A stretch of 64,000 nucleotides of DNA, taken from Amycolatopsis sp. FBCC-B4732 (GTDB lineage: Bacteria; Actinomycetota; Actinomycetes; Mycobacteriales; Pseudonocardiaceae). Below, piece after piece: positions 25,064 to 33,272 of this stretch. Numbering within the stretch: position 1 is the stretch's first letter; every line of letters begins with the position of its first letter. A model generated the notes under the pieces. That model was not told the origin of the DNA. It did not search any database and saw only the letters and a program-made list of their open reading frames with translations. The stretch lies in contig NZ_CP095376.1 in the NCBI RefSeq assembly GCF_023008405.1, positions 8,722,501-8,786,500 of the forward strand, written 5' to 3'. Made by a program: the position numbers and the translations under genes.

Positions 25064-25205
25064 AACAGCACAGAACCCAGCTCCCTCCGGCATATGGGTC
25101 GGGGCCTGGCCCGGAGGGCGGGGAGCGCGGATCGTCGGGGGATGGTCCGCGCGACAACGAAGAGCCGGTGCGCCACGTCGGGGGTGGCGCCCGGCTCTTT
25201 GTTTT
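25064..25205 (+). ncRNA. Candidate small structured RNA between MFS gene and crp
   Basis: The region 24858-25275 has no convincing gene. On the plus strand it holds a hairpin at 25080-25126 (CCCTCCGG/CCGGAGGG) and then a terminator-like stem at 25160-25199 (AAGAGCCGG and GCGCCAC paired with their complements), followed by TTTGTTTT. No plus-strand gene ends here, so the terminator needs another transcript. A weak promoter (TTGAAT at 25030, 17-base spacer, GATGGT) would start it near 25064. Boundaries are guesses. Confidence 0.35.
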
Positions 25206-25233
25206 GGGCCAGCACTGTGTTTCGGGTGCGAAG

Positions 25234-25261
25234 AAGGCCCCTCACCGAGGTGAGGGGCCTT
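25234..25261. terminator. crp terminator
   Basis: AAGGCCCCTCACC pairs perfectly with GGTGAGGGGCCTT around a 2-base loop. It lies 14 bases past the crp stop on the minus strand. Confidence 0.7.
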
Positions 25262-25275
25262 CGCCGTGAAAAGAC

Positions 25276-25950
25276 TCAGCGAGCGCGGCGGGCCAGACGC
25301 TCCGGGTCCAGGATCAGCACGCTCTTGCCTTCGAGCCGCAGCCAGCCGCGGTGGGCGAAGTCGGCGAGGGCCTTGTTGACGGTCTCGCGCGAGGCACCGA
25401 CGTACTGGGCGATCTCTTCCTGCGTCAGGTCGTGCGTGACCCGCAGCAGGCCCGCCTCCTGGCTGCCGAACCGCTGCGCGAGCTGCAGCAGCGCGCGCGC
25501 CACGCGGCCCGGGACGTCGGTGAAGATCAGTTCCGCGACCATGTTGTTCGTCCGGCGCAGGCGGCGCGCGACCACGCGCAGCAGCTGCTCGGCGATCTCC
25601 GGGCGGGTCGAGATCCACTGGCGCAGGGCCGGGCGGTCCATGGTGACCGCGCGGACCTCGGTGACCGTGGTCGCGCTCGACGTCCGGGGGCCGGGGTCGA
25701 AGATGGACAGCTCGCCGAACATGTCGGACGGGCCGAAGATGCCCAGCAGGTTCTCGCGGCCGTCCGGCGACTTGCGGCCGATCTTCACCTTGCCGGACTG
25801 GATGATGTACAGCTTGTCGCCGGGTTCACCCTCGTTGAAGATGACATGGCCGCGGGGGAACTCCACGGATTCCAAGGTCTGGGCCAGCGCCTCCGCCGCT
25901 GCCGGCTCCACACCCTGGAAAATGCCCGCACGGGCCAGGGTTTCGTCCAC
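25276..25950 (-). CDS. crp: Crp/GlxR-type cAMP receptor transcription regulator
   Basis: 224 residues from GTG 25950. Residues 10-120 form a cyclic-nucleotide-binding domain with the phosphate-binding block [20 protein letters not shown] long dimerisation helix follows. The C-terminal winged helix has [21 protein letters not shown] as recognition helix, nearly the pattern of M. tuberculosis CRP and corynebacterial GlxR. It sits next to nth and the small membrane protein as in M. tuberculosis (Rv3676). A candidate binding site lies 54 bases upstream, suggesting autoregulation. Confidence 0.93.
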   Translation of the reverse strand: MDETLARAGIFQGVEPAAAEALAQTLESVEFPRGHVIFNEGEPGDKLYIIQSGKVKIGRKSPDGRENLLGIFGPSDMFGELSIFDPGPRTSSATTVTEVRAVTMDRPALRQWISTRPEIAEQLLRVVARRLRRTNNMVAELIFTDVPGRVARALLQLAQRFGSQEAGLLRVTHDLTQEEIAQYVGASRETVNKALADFAHRGWLRLEGKSVLILDPERLARRAR

Positions 25951-26003
25951 CTCGGGTGCCTCCTCGTCGAGAAACGTTCACGCCCCTCCCTTGGCTGGAG
26001 GAG

Positions 26004-26019
26004 CGTGACGCCGATCACT
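26004..26019. promoter_or_regulatory. Candidate Crp site upstream of crp
   Basis: CGTGACGCCGATCACT matches the TGTGA-N6-TCACA dyad at 9 of 10 arm positions, allowing C or T first. It lies 54 bases upstream of the crp start codon. Confidence 0.4.
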
Positions 26020-26100
26020 TGCGCGTCAGTCTAGGGCGTACTCCCGAGATCGCCCGTCGGACGCGCGGCCCGCCGAAACGATCTCGTTCGAACGTGGAGC

Positions 26101-26352
26101 CTAACTCCGCACGCGACGCGCGCGTAGCCTGGCTGCCCGTCCGCCCAGCCTACGGAGCCGGAACAGCTCGAGGGCCCGGCCGATGCCGTGCCCGTAGAGC
26201 GCCCTGACCTCGTTGGGCTGCGCCTGCTCGAGGAACTCTTCGACCTCGTTCTCCTGCACCGCGACGTGCTTGAGCCTGCTTTCGACGCGCTCCATGAAGA
26301 GCGCGAAGAACATGATCACGAGGGGGACCAGGATGACGAACCAGACAGTCAT
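26101..26352 (-). CDS. Small membrane protein (Rv3675-like)
   Basis: 83 residues from ATG 26352 (MTVWFVILVPLVIMFFALFMERVESRL). One N-terminal transmembrane helix is followed by an amphipathic charged segment and a basic tail (LRRLGGRAARLRARRVRS). GTG 26370 is an alternative start. It lies between crp and nth, the place of M. tuberculosis Rv3675. Function is unknown. Confidence 0.7.
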   Translation of the reverse strand: MTVWFVILVPLVIMFFALFMERVESRLKHVAVQENEVEEFLEQAQPNEVRALYGHGIGRALELFRLRRLGGRAARLRARRVRS

Positions 26353-26500
26353 GACCGGACCCCGAAACACTCAGTGAAAAGCATCTACTCCAGATCCTCG
26401 CTCATGGCGGCCGGAAAACTGCGCCGAGGTGGTGCTCTGGCGTGTCGGTGTCCACCGGTGCACTGACCGGCCCGTCCGACGGCGCCCGTAGGCTATCGGG

Positions 26501-27262
26501 GTGCCTCCTGCCACCACGAACGCCCCCCGTGAGGGCGCTGGTGAAAGCCGATTGGCTCTGGTGAGACGCGCCAGGCGGATGAAGCGTTGCTTGGACGACG
26601 TGTATCCCGGCGCCCACTGTGAGCTCGACTTCACCACGCCACTGGAACTGCTGGTCGCGGTCGTGCTGTCCGCGCAGACCACCGACGTCCGGGTGAACCT
26701 GGTCACGCCGGCGCTGTTCGAGCGCTACCGGACCGCCGCCGACTACGCGGGCGCCGACCGCACCGAACTGGAGGAGTACCTCCGGAGCACCGGCTTCTAC
26801 CGGGCCAAGGCGAACTCCGTGATGGGGCTCGGCGCGGCGCTGGTCGAACGCTTCGACGGCGAGGTGCCCGCCAAGCTCGACGACCTCGTCACCCTGCCCG
26901 GCGTCGGCCGCAAGACCGCCAACGTCGTGCTCGGGAACGCCTTCGACGTCCCCGGCATCACCGTCGACACGCACTTCGGCCGGCTGGTCCGGCGCTGGGG
27001 CTGGACGGCCGAAGAAGACCCGGTCAAGGTCGAGCACGCGGTCGGCGAGCTGATCCCCCGCAAGGAGTGGACGATGCTCTCCCACCGGGTGATCTTCCAC
27101 GGCCGCCGCGTCTGCCACGCCAAGAAGCCCGCGTGCGGCGCCTGCCCGCTGGCCAGGGATTGCCCGTCGTACGGCACCGGCCCGACCGGGTTCGAGGAAG
27201 CCGCGAAACTGGTCAAGGGCGTCGAAAAAGACCACATCCTGGCCCTGGCGGCGCCCCGGTGA
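26501..27262 (+). CDS. nth: Endonuclease III (DNA glycosylase/AP lyase)
   Basis: 253 residues from GTG 26501. [11 protein letters not shown] starts the HhH-GPD domain; [13 protein letters not shown] carries the helix-hairpin-helix and the catalytic Lys (about 138), and [13 protein letters not shown] the catalytic Asp (about 156). The [4Fe-4S] ligands are C-x6-C-x2-C-x5-C in [18 protein letters not shown]. It removes oxidised pyrimidines in base excision repair. Its stop overlaps the next start by 4 bases, forming an operon with the thioredoxin, Nudix and marP genes. Confidence 0.95.
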   Translation: MPPATTNAPREGAGESRLALVRRARRMKRCLDDVYPGAHCELDFTTPLELLVAVVLSAQTTDVRVNLVTPALFERYRTAADYAGADRTELEEYLRSTGFYRAKANSVMGLGAALVERFDGEVPAKLDDLVTLPGVGRKTANVVLGNAFDVPGITVDTHFGRLVRRWGWTAEEDPVKVEHAVGELIPRKEWTMLSHRVIFHGRRVCHAKKPACGACPLARDCPSYGTGPTGFEEAAKLVKGVEKDHILALAAPR

Positions 27263-27858
27263 CGAGAGTCACCAAGTGGGCGCTGGCCGCCGCGGTGCTG
27301 GCCGTGGCGCTGATCGTCGCGCTGCTGCCGCGCGGGGGTGACGACCGTGCCGCGAAGCCGTCCGAGGACCTCGCGCCCGACCGGTCCGCGGCGGCGCTCC
27401 AGCCGTGTCCCGCGCCGGGCTCCGCGCCGCCGGTGAAGCAGCTCGAAGGCGTCAAGGCGGACTGCCTCGGCGACGGCGCGAGCGTCGATGTCGGCCAGGC
27501 CCTCGCCGGCGCTCCGGTGCTGGTCAACGTGTGGGCGTCGTGGTGCCAGCCGTGCCGGACCGAGCTGCCCGTGCTCCAGGAGTACGCGAAGCAGCCGGGC
27601 GCCGTGCGCGTCCTCGGCGTCCAGGTGCAGAGCCCGGCGAAGGACGGCTTGAACCTCCTGGCCCGCCTGGGCGTGCACCTTCCGTCGGTGTTCGACGGGG
27701 ACGGCGGCAGCGGCCCGGTCCGCGCCGCGCTCAAGGTGCCCTCGGCGCTCCCGGCGTCCTACCTGGTCACCGCCGGTGGCGAGGTCCGGTTCATCGCGAA
27801 TCCCCGCACCTTCGGGAACACTGACCAGGTGCGCGCGGCAGTCGAGGGGGCATCGTGA
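27259..27858 (+). CDS. TlpA/ResA-like membrane-anchored thioredoxin (Rv3673c-like)
   Basis: 199 residues from GTG 27259. An N-terminal signal-anchor ([17 protein letters not shown]) precedes an extracytoplasmic thioredoxin domain with [17 protein letters not shown]. The WCxxC site marks a TlpA-type disulfide reductase that may serve cytochrome maturation or cell-wall enzymes. A further Cys pair lies before the fold (LQPC, KADC), about 25 residues apart, perhaps a structural disulfide. It is coupled to nth and the Nudix gene. Confidence 0.87.
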   Translation: MTRVTKWALAAAVLAVALIVALLPRGGDDRAAKPSEDLAPDRSAAALQPCPAPGSAPPVKQLEGVKADCLGDGASVDVGQALAGAPVLVNVWASWCQPCRTELPVLQEYAKQPGAVRVLGVQVQSPAKDGLNLLARLGVHLPSVFDGDGGSGPVRAALKVPSALPASYLVTAGGEVRFIANPRTFGNTDQVRAAVEGAS

Positions 27859-28553
27859 TCGGACCACTGGTCGAGCCGGAGTCGGTGCCCGAGTGGCTGC
27901 GGCCGCTGGTCAAGGTCAGCGGCGACGTCGACGCGAAGACGTTCACCCGGTTCAGCCCGCCCGAAGCCGCGTACACGCGCGCTGCGGCGGTCCTCGTCCT
28001 CTTCGGCGAGCGCGAAGCCGACGGCGAACCCGACGTCCTGCTCCAGCGCCGCGCCGACACGCTCGGCTCGCACGCGGGGCAGGTCTCGTTCCCCGGCGGC
28101 GGCGCCGAGGAAGGCGACGGCGGCCCGATCGGCACGGCGCTGCGCGAGGCCGAAGAGGAGACCGGGGTCGTCCCGGCCGGCGTCCGGCCGGTCGCGGTGC
28201 TGCCGGAGCTGTTCGTTCCGGTCTCCAGCTTCGCGGTGACGCCGGTGCTGGCGCACTGGGCGGAGCCGTCGCCGGTGCACGCGGTGGACCCGGCCGAGAC
28301 GGCGTCCGTGGCCCGCGTCGCCATCGCCGACCTGGTCGACCCCGCGAACCGGTTCACGGTCAAGAAGGCCGGCGCGCCCTGGAAGGGGCCCGCCTTCGAG
28401 GTCAGCGGCCTGTTCGTGTGGGGGTTCACCGCCGGGTTGCTGTCGGTCCTCCTGAGCCTGGGAGGCTGGGAGCGCGAATGGGACCCGGGCGACGTCCGGG
28501 ACCTCGACGAAGCGCTGGCCGCCTACCGCGCGCGGGTACTGAACGGGGAGTGA
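27855..28553 (+). CDS. CoA pyrophosphatase-type Nudix hydrolase (Rv3672c-like)
   Basis: 232 residues from GTG 27855, overlapping the previous stop by 4. LGSHAGQVSFPGGGAEEGDGG joins the NUDT7-type CoA motif to the Nudix box, followed by ALREAEEETGV. This combination marks enzymes that split CoA into 3',5'-ADP and 4'-phosphopantetheine. Activity is inferred from family. It stands between the thioredoxin and marP genes, as in M. tuberculosis. Confidence 0.88.
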   Translation: MIGPLVEPESVPEWLRPLVKVSGDVDAKTFTRFSPPEAAYTRAAAVLVLFGEREADGEPDVLLQRRADTLGSHAGQVSFPGGGAEEGDGGPIGTALREAEEETGVVPAGVRPVAVLPELFVPVSSFAVTPVLAHWAEPSPVHAVDPAETASVARVAIADLVDPANRFTVKKAGAPWKGPAFEVSGLFVWGFTAGLLSVLLSLGGWEREWDPGDVRDLDEALAAYRARVLNGE

Positions 28554-28557
28554 CGTC

Positions 28558-29742
28558 GTGAACTGGGTCGATGTGCTGGTGCTGCTGCTCGCGTTGCTGG
28601 CGGCGGTGTCCGGCGCGTACCAGGGCGTGCTCATCGCGCTGCCGTCGCTGGTCGGCGTCGTGCTCGGTGCGGTCGTCGGCATCAAGCTGGCGCCGGTGGT
28701 GGTCTCGTTCTTCGACGACCCGGTGTGGAAGGTCGCCTTCGCGGTCGCGACCGTCGTCTTCCTCGTCGCCTTCGGCGAGGCGATCGGCGTCTACGTCGGC
28801 CGCAAGCTCCGGCAGAAGATCCGGCCGGACAAGCTCTCCGGCGTCGACAAGACGCTCGGCGCGATCGTGCAGGCACTGGTCGTCTTCGTGGTGGCGTGGC
28901 TGATCGCGACGCCGCTGACGACCGTGTCCGGCCTGCCGGGGCTGGCCAAGGCCATCAACGGCTCGGTCGTGCTCGGCAAGGTCAACGACACCATGCCGGC
29001 CGCCGCCCAGGGCTTCCCGAGCCAGCTGCGCAAGCTGCTCGACGCGTCCGGCTTCCCGTCCATCATGGATCCGTTCGAGAAGGCGCCGACGGCGGACACC
29101 TCGCCGCCGGACCCCGCGCTGCAGAGCAGCGCCACCGTCCAGCAGCTGCACGGCAGCGTGGTCAAGATCCGCGGCAGCGCCAGCTCGTGCTCGCGGTCGC
29201 TCGAAGGCAGCGGGTTCGTGATCGCGCCGCAGCGGGTGATGACGAACGCCCACGTCGTGGCCGGCACCGACACCGTCGGCATCGAGACGACCCAGGGCGA
29301 CTACCCGGCGCGCGTCGTCTACTTCGACCCCGAGGTCGACATCGCGGTGCTGGCCGTGCCGCGGCTGCGCGCCGAGCCGCTGCAGTTCGCCGCGGAGACG
29401 GCGCGGGCGAGTGACAGCGCGATCGTGCTCGGCTACCCGCTCGACGGCCCGTACCGGGCGACGCCCGCCCGCGTGCGCGGCCGGATCAACCTGCGCGGCC
29501 CGGACATCTACGAGGCCAACACCGTCCAGCGGGACGTTTTCACGGTCCGCGCGGAGATCCGCAGCGGCAACTCGGGCGGCCCGATGGTGACGCCGGACGG
29601 CAAGGTCATCGGCGTCGTCTTCGGCGCGGCGGTGGAGGCCCCGGAAACGGGCTTCACGCTGACCGCCGAGCAGGTCCGCGCCGAGGTCGACGCGGCACCG
29701 TCGCAGACGTCGAACGTCTCGACCGGGTCCTGCGCCGCCTAA
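28558..29742 (+). CDS. marP: MarP-type membrane serine protease
   Basis: 394 residues from GTG 28558. The first 165 or so residues contain four transmembrane helices of the CvpA type. The periplasmic trypsin-like domain has the triad His (TNAHVV, about 232), Asp (PEVDIAVL, about 260) and Ser (RSGNSGGPM, about 338). Cys residues in SCSRS and the terminal GSCAA fit the disulfide known to control MarP. In mycobacteria MarP keeps cytoplasmic pH under acid stress by activating a peptidoglycan hydrolase. Its TAA overlaps the convergent regulator's stop (CTAA). Confidence 0.93.
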   Translation: MNWVDVLVLLLALLAAVSGAYQGVLIALPSLVGVVLGAVVGIKLAPVVVSFFDDPVWKVAFAVATVVFLVAFGEAIGVYVGRKLRQKIRPDKLSGVDKTLGAIVQALVVFVVAWLIATPLTTVSGLPGLAKAINGSVVLGKVNDTMPAAAQGFPSQLRKLLDASGFPSIMDPFEKAPTADTSPPDPALQSSATVQQLHGSVVKIRGSASSCSRSLEGSGFVIAPQRVMTNAHVVAGTDTVGIETTQGDYPARVVYFDPEVDIAVLAVPRLRAEPLQFAAETARASDSAIVLGYPLDGPYRATPARVRGRINLRGPDIYEANTVQRDVFTVRAEIRSGNSGGPMVTPDGKVIGVVFGAAVEAPETGFTLTAEQVRAEVDAAPSQTSNVSTGSCAA

Positions 29743-30623
29743 CGGCCGTACCGCAGGGCGAGGCCGTCCAGGAGCGCCCGCATGCCCGACTCGAAGATGT
29801 CGTCGAGCACGAGGTCGTACCCGGTCTCGCCGAGCTCGCGGAGCATCTTCGTGAACACCGGACGGCCGCTGGTCATGGTCCCCATCAGCGGCGCCTGGCG
29901 GTCCATCCACTGCTCCTCGGACAGCCCGGACGCGGCCAGCGCGTGCTGCTCGCGTTCGAGGTGGATCGCGAGGCCCTGGACGTGGGTGAAGAACAGCACG
30001 TGCAGGTCGCAGAGCGTCGCCGCGTCGACGCCGAGCTCGGCCAGCGCCGCCAGCGCCCATTCGCCGTGCATGCCGAGGTTGCGCAGCGGCAGCGGCCGGG
30101 TGAGCGGGGCCAGCTGGGCCAGCCACGGGTGCCGTCGGTAGAGCGACCAGAGCGTGCGGCCGCTCAACGTCAGGCGCTCCCGCCAATCGCCCACCGGGTC
30201 GGCGGGGTAGCCGCGTTCGCCGTAGGCGGCGTCGGCCATCAGCAGCACCAGCTCCTCCTTGCCGGTGACGTACCGGTAGGGCGCCATGGCCGCGACGCCG
30301 AGGCGGGCCGCGATCCCGCGCATCGAGAGCGCGGCCAGGCCTTCCGCGTCGGCGACGGCGATGGCGGTCCGCACGATCCGGTCCCGGGTCAGGGGCCGGT
30401 GGCCACCGGACCGGCGTTCCCGGCCCGCGACGACCGTGCCGGACCGCGGCTCCGCGCGCACCAGCCCTTCCTGACCCAGCAGGGCCAGCGCCTTGGCCGC
30501 GGTCGCCATCGCGACGCCGTGCTCGGTCGCGAGCCGCCGCGTCGAAGGCACCCGCGCGCCCGGCGGAAGCTCGCCGCGGGTGATCCGGCCGCGCAGTTCC
30601 TCGGCGATGGCCACGTACTTCAC
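29739..30623 (-). CDS. GntR-TetR fusion transcription regulator
   Basis: 294 residues from GTG 30623. Residues 1-70 are a GntR winged helix (LPPGARVPSTRRLATEHGVAMATAAKAL). Residues about 78-130 are a TetR HTH (LSMRGIAARLGVAAMAPYRYV), followed by a TetR C-terminal ligand domain. Having both DNA-binding folds in one chain is uncommon but known in actinomycetes. It is divergent from an FAD monooxygenase gene with palindromic sites between, so it probably represses that gene and itself. Confidence 0.85.
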   Translation of the reverse strand: MKYVAIAEELRGRITRGELPPGARVPSTRRLATEHGVAMATAAKALALLGQEGLVRAEPRSGTVVAGRERRSGGHRPLTRDRIVRTAIAVADAEGLAALSMRGIAARLGVAAMAPYRYVTGKEELVLLMADAAYGERGYPADPVGDWRERLTLSGRTLWSLYRRHPWLAQLAPLTRPLPLRNLGMHGEWALAALAELGVDAATLCDLHVLFFTHVQGLAIHLEREQHALAASGLSEEQWMDRQAPLMGTMTSGRPVFTKMLRELGETGYDLVLDDIFESGMRALLDGLALRYGR

Positions 30624-30637
30624 CGCTGCCTCCTGAC

Positions 30638-30668
30638 CTAGTACAGCGGGCTGTCTGTGCTAGCACAG
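30638..30668. promoter_or_regulatory. Operator cluster between GntR-TetR gene and FAD monooxygenase gene
   Basis: CTAGTACAG (30638-30646) and CTAGCACAG (30660-30668) are direct repeats 22 bases apart, two helical turns. The second forms part of the perfect 14-bp palindrome CTGTGCTAGCACAG (30655-30668). This arrangement suits binding by a regulator with two DNA-binding domains. Confidence 0.5.
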
Positions 30669-30732
30669 ATTTGGCCGTACACCTGCGTGAACCCCACTGT
30701 GGGACGCACAAGTGTACGACCCTGGAGGGAAC

Positions 30733-31821
30733 ATGCGGAACGTCCTGATCTCCGGCGCCGGCGTCGCCGGCGGCACCCTGGCCTGGTTCCTGGCCCGCGA
30801 CGGCTGGGCGGTGACCGTCCTCGAGCGCGCACCCGGCCCGCGCACCGGCGGCCAGGCGATCGACGTGCGCGGTGTCGCGCTCGACGTCGTCGACGAGATG
30901 GGCCTCGGCGACCGGATGCGCGCGCTGCGCACCCGGATGCGGGGGATGACCGTGGTGGACGGCGAGGGCCGGGAGCTGTTCCGGTCCGAGGAGTTCACCT
31001 ACAGCAGCGGACGGCTCGACAACGCCGACTTCGAGGTGCTGCGCGACGACGTCGTCGCGATCCTGCAGGAGGCGGCCGACGTCGAGTACGTCTTCGGCGA
31101 CTCGATCACGGCGCTGACCGAGGAGGCGCACGGCGTGCGCGTCGAGTTCGAACACGGCGGCTTCCGGACGTTCGACCTCGTCGTCGGCGCCGACGGCCTG
31201 CACTCGGCCGTGCGGCGGCTCGCCTTCGGGCCGGAGGAGCGGTTCGCCCGTCACCTCGGGCAGTACCTGGCGATCTTCCCGGCGCCCAACTTCCTCGGGC
31301 TCGAGGACTGGCAGGTCTGGTTCCGCCACGAGCACACCGGCGGCGTCGCGTACCCCGTGCGGGACAACACCGAGCTGCGCGTGACGCTCGGGTTCGGCTC
31401 GGAGCCGCTGCCCCGGCTGACCGTCCCGGAGCAGAAGCGGCTGATCGCCGAACGGCTCGGCGGCGTCGGCTGGGAGGTGCCGAAGCTGCTGGAAGCCATG
31501 GCCGGCGCCGACGTCTTCTACTTCGACGCGATGGCCCAGATCCACCTCGACCGCTGGTCGGCCGGGCGCGTGGTGCTCGTCGGGGACGCCGGCTACTGCG
31601 CGTCGGCGCTGTCCGGGCAGGGGACGAGCCTTGCGCTCGTCGGCGCCTACGTCCTCGCGCAGGAACTGGGCCGGGCCGGCCACGAGGAGGCGTTCGCGGC
31701 CTACGAGCGGCGGATGCGGCCGTTCGTCGCGCTCAACCAGGCGCTGGCGACGGAGAACCCGGAGGGCGGTCCTTCGGAGGAGTCGGTCGACCGGGCGAAG
31801 AACGCGATCAGTCTCGTTTGA
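30733..31821 (+). CDS. FAD-dependent monooxygenase (PHBH/TetX class)
   Basis: 362 residues from ATG 30733 with GGAGGG upstream. VLISGAGVAGGTLAWFLA is the dinucleotide-binding motif, GADGLHSAVRR is the DG motif and VVLVGDAGYCASALSGQG is the second FAD motif. This class hydroxylates aromatic or polyketide-like compounds, including antibiotics (TetX type), using NAD(P)H. It is divergent from and probably controlled by the GntR-TetR regulator, which suggests a detoxification or resistance pair. The substrate is unknown. Its end overlaps the ephE-like gene end by 14 bases. Confidence 0.88.
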   Translation: MRNVLISGAGVAGGTLAWFLARDGWAVTVLERAPGPRTGGQAIDVRGVALDVVDEMGLGDRMRALRTRMRGMTVVDGEGRELFRSEEFTYSSGRLDNADFEVLRDDVVAILQEAADVEYVFGDSITALTEEAHGVRVEFEHGGFRTFDLVVGADGLHSAVRRLAFGPEERFARHLGQYLAIFPAPNFLGLEDWQVWFRHEHTGGVAYPVRDNTELRVTLGFGSEPLPRLTVPEQKRLIAERLGGVGWEVPKLLEAMAGADVFYFDAMAQIHLDRWSAGRVVLVGDAGYCASALSGQGTSLALVGAYVLAQELGRAGHEEAFAAYERRMRPFVALNQALATENPEGGPSEESVDRAKNAISLV

Positions 31822-32731
31822 GGAAGTCCACGAGCGCCGCCGACGTGCGGTCCGGGACTTCGAGGTGGGGGAAGTGCCCGACGCCCGGCCAGAGCTCCGG
31901 CTCGGCGTGCGGGCCCGCCCAGCGCACCGACGACGTCGCCGTCTCGGGCAGGATGCAGGTGTCGTCGGCGCCGTGCAGCTGCAACGTCGGCGCCGCGATC
32001 CGGGCGCCGACGGCGTCGGTGAACCGGCGGCCTTCGCCGCGGAACTGCGCCCGGAACGCCCACCGGTAGTACTCGAGCGCGCTGTGCGCGACGCCGGGCA
32101 CGAGCATCGCCCGCCGGAACGCGCCCACGCTGTCGGCGAAGTCCGAAGTGGACCGCCAGTCCTGGCCGGCCCAGCCGCCGAAGAGGTCTTCGACGGCTTG
32201 GGCGTCGTCCTTCACGAGCCACTTCTCCGGCGCCACGGGAACCTGGAAGCGGAAGAGGTGCCCGGCCGCGCGTCCTTGGCCGCGCCACGGGCGGACCGAC
32301 GAGCGCAACGCGAGCGGGTGGGCGGCGCCGATCGCCGTCACCGAGGACACCAGCCGCGGGTGGAGCGCCGCGACCGTCCAGGCGAGCAGGCCGCCCCACG
32401 CGTGCCCGACGAGGTGCGCGCGGCGCGCCCCGAGCGACTTGATCAGCCCGCCGACGTCGCCGGCAAGCGTCCAGGCGTCGTAGCCGCGGGGTGGCTTGTC
32501 CGAGTCGCCGTAACCGCGGAGGTCGACGGCGACCGCCCGGAACCCGGCGTCGGCGAGCGCCCGCAGCTGGTGGTGCCAGGTCCACCAGAACTCGGCGAAC
32601 CCGTGGAGCAGCACGACGACGGGCCCGTCGCCGAGCTCGGCGACGTGCAGCCGGATGCCGTTCGCGGAGACGTCGCGGTGGGCCCACGGGCCGTCGAGCC
32701 GGACACTCGACGGGTCGGGGGAAGCAGGCAA
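31808..32731 (-). CDS. EphE-like alpha/beta hydrolase lacking the canonical Asp nucleophile
   Basis: 307 residues. The only available start upstream of the fold is TTG 32731, 4 bases past the preceding gene's stop. LLHGFAEFWWTWHHQL gives the oxyanion region, and GADDTC and VGHFPHLE give acid and His positions. The nucleophile elbow reads VGHAWGG, with Ala111 where epoxide hydrolases have Asp (GHDWGG). As read it cannot form the alkyl-enzyme intermediate. Location after the holin-like gene matches M. tuberculosis ephE (Rv3670). Confidence 0.83.
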   Translation of the reverse strand: MPASPDPSSVRLDGPWAHRDVSANGIRLHVAELGDGPVVVLLHGFAEFWWTWHHQLRALADAGFRAVAVDLRGYGDSDKPPRGYDAWTLAGDVGGLIKSLGARRAHLVGHAWGGLLAWTVAALHPRLVSSVTAIGAAHPLALRSSVRPWRGQGRAAGHLFRFQVPVAPEKWLVKDDAQAVEDLFGGWAGQDWRSTSDFADSVGAFRRAMLVPGVAHSALEYYRWAFRAQFRGEGRRFTDAVGARIAAPTLQLHGADDTCILPETATSSVRWAGPHAEPELWPGVGHFPHLEVPDRTSAALVDFLKRD

Positions 32732-32735
32732 CGCC

Positions 32736-33230
32736 TCAGTCGCGGGTGGTCGTCAAGTCGTCTTCGGGCGCGCGCTGCGGCTTGAGCGCGGCGGCGGTCT
32801 CCTTGACGCTGGCGATGGTCCGCTCGGGAGCCTTGAACTTCTTCACCTTGCGGTAACCGAGGAAGCCGGCTCCGGCCGCGACCAGCACCATCAGGAAGAA
32901 CACGATGCCGAACGCGATCCAGCGGTAGCGCACCCATTCGGCCAGGCCTTCGGCGGCGAAGAAGAACAGGAAGAACGTGCTGTACAGGAAGACCGTCAGC
33001 GCGATCAGGAAGTAGACGGCCCCCTTGAGGCCCTTCTTCACCTCGCCGACCAGTTCGGACTTCGCGAGCTCCATCTCGGCCCTGACCAGGGTCGAGATGT
33101 GCTGGGTCGCGTCGCCGACCAGCCGGCCGAGCGACTGGTCGCCGGGGACGTCGTTCGCGGAGGACAGCGGGAGGTAAGGCACGGCCCCCACGCCGTCGGG
33201 GCCGGTGCGTTCGTGCTTGGGGCTGCTCAC
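32736..33230 (-). CDS. Phage-holin-family/DUF1469 membrane protein (Rv3669-like)
   Basis: 164 residues from GTG 33230. After a polar N-terminus comes LGRLVGDATQHISTLVRAEMELAKSEL (written in two parts by function: an amphipathic helix, then membrane), then two transmembrane helices (about 70-95 and 103-127) and a basic tail. This is the Holin_X/DUF1469 pattern found across actinobacteria. The name refers to topology; a lytic role is not implied. It is translationally close to the ephE-like gene (4 bases). Confidence 0.78.
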   Translation of the reverse strand: MSSPKHERTGPDGVGAVPYLPLSSANDVPGDQSLGRLVGDATQHISTLVRAEMELAKSELVGEVKKGLKGAVYFLIALTVFLYSTFFLFFFAAEGLAEWVRYRWIAFGIVFFLMVLVAAGAGFLGYRKVKKFKAPERTIASVKETAAALKPQRAPEDDLTTTRD

Positions 33231-33272
33231 CGGGTCATCGTGCCATGTGTCCGGAAACCGGGCGCGGCGGCG

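Noticed and set aside
25024..25269. An 81-codon plus-strand frame between the MFS gene and crp.
   Set aside because: It crosses two strong hairpins, including a terminator, and shows no family motif; a structured RNA explains the region better.
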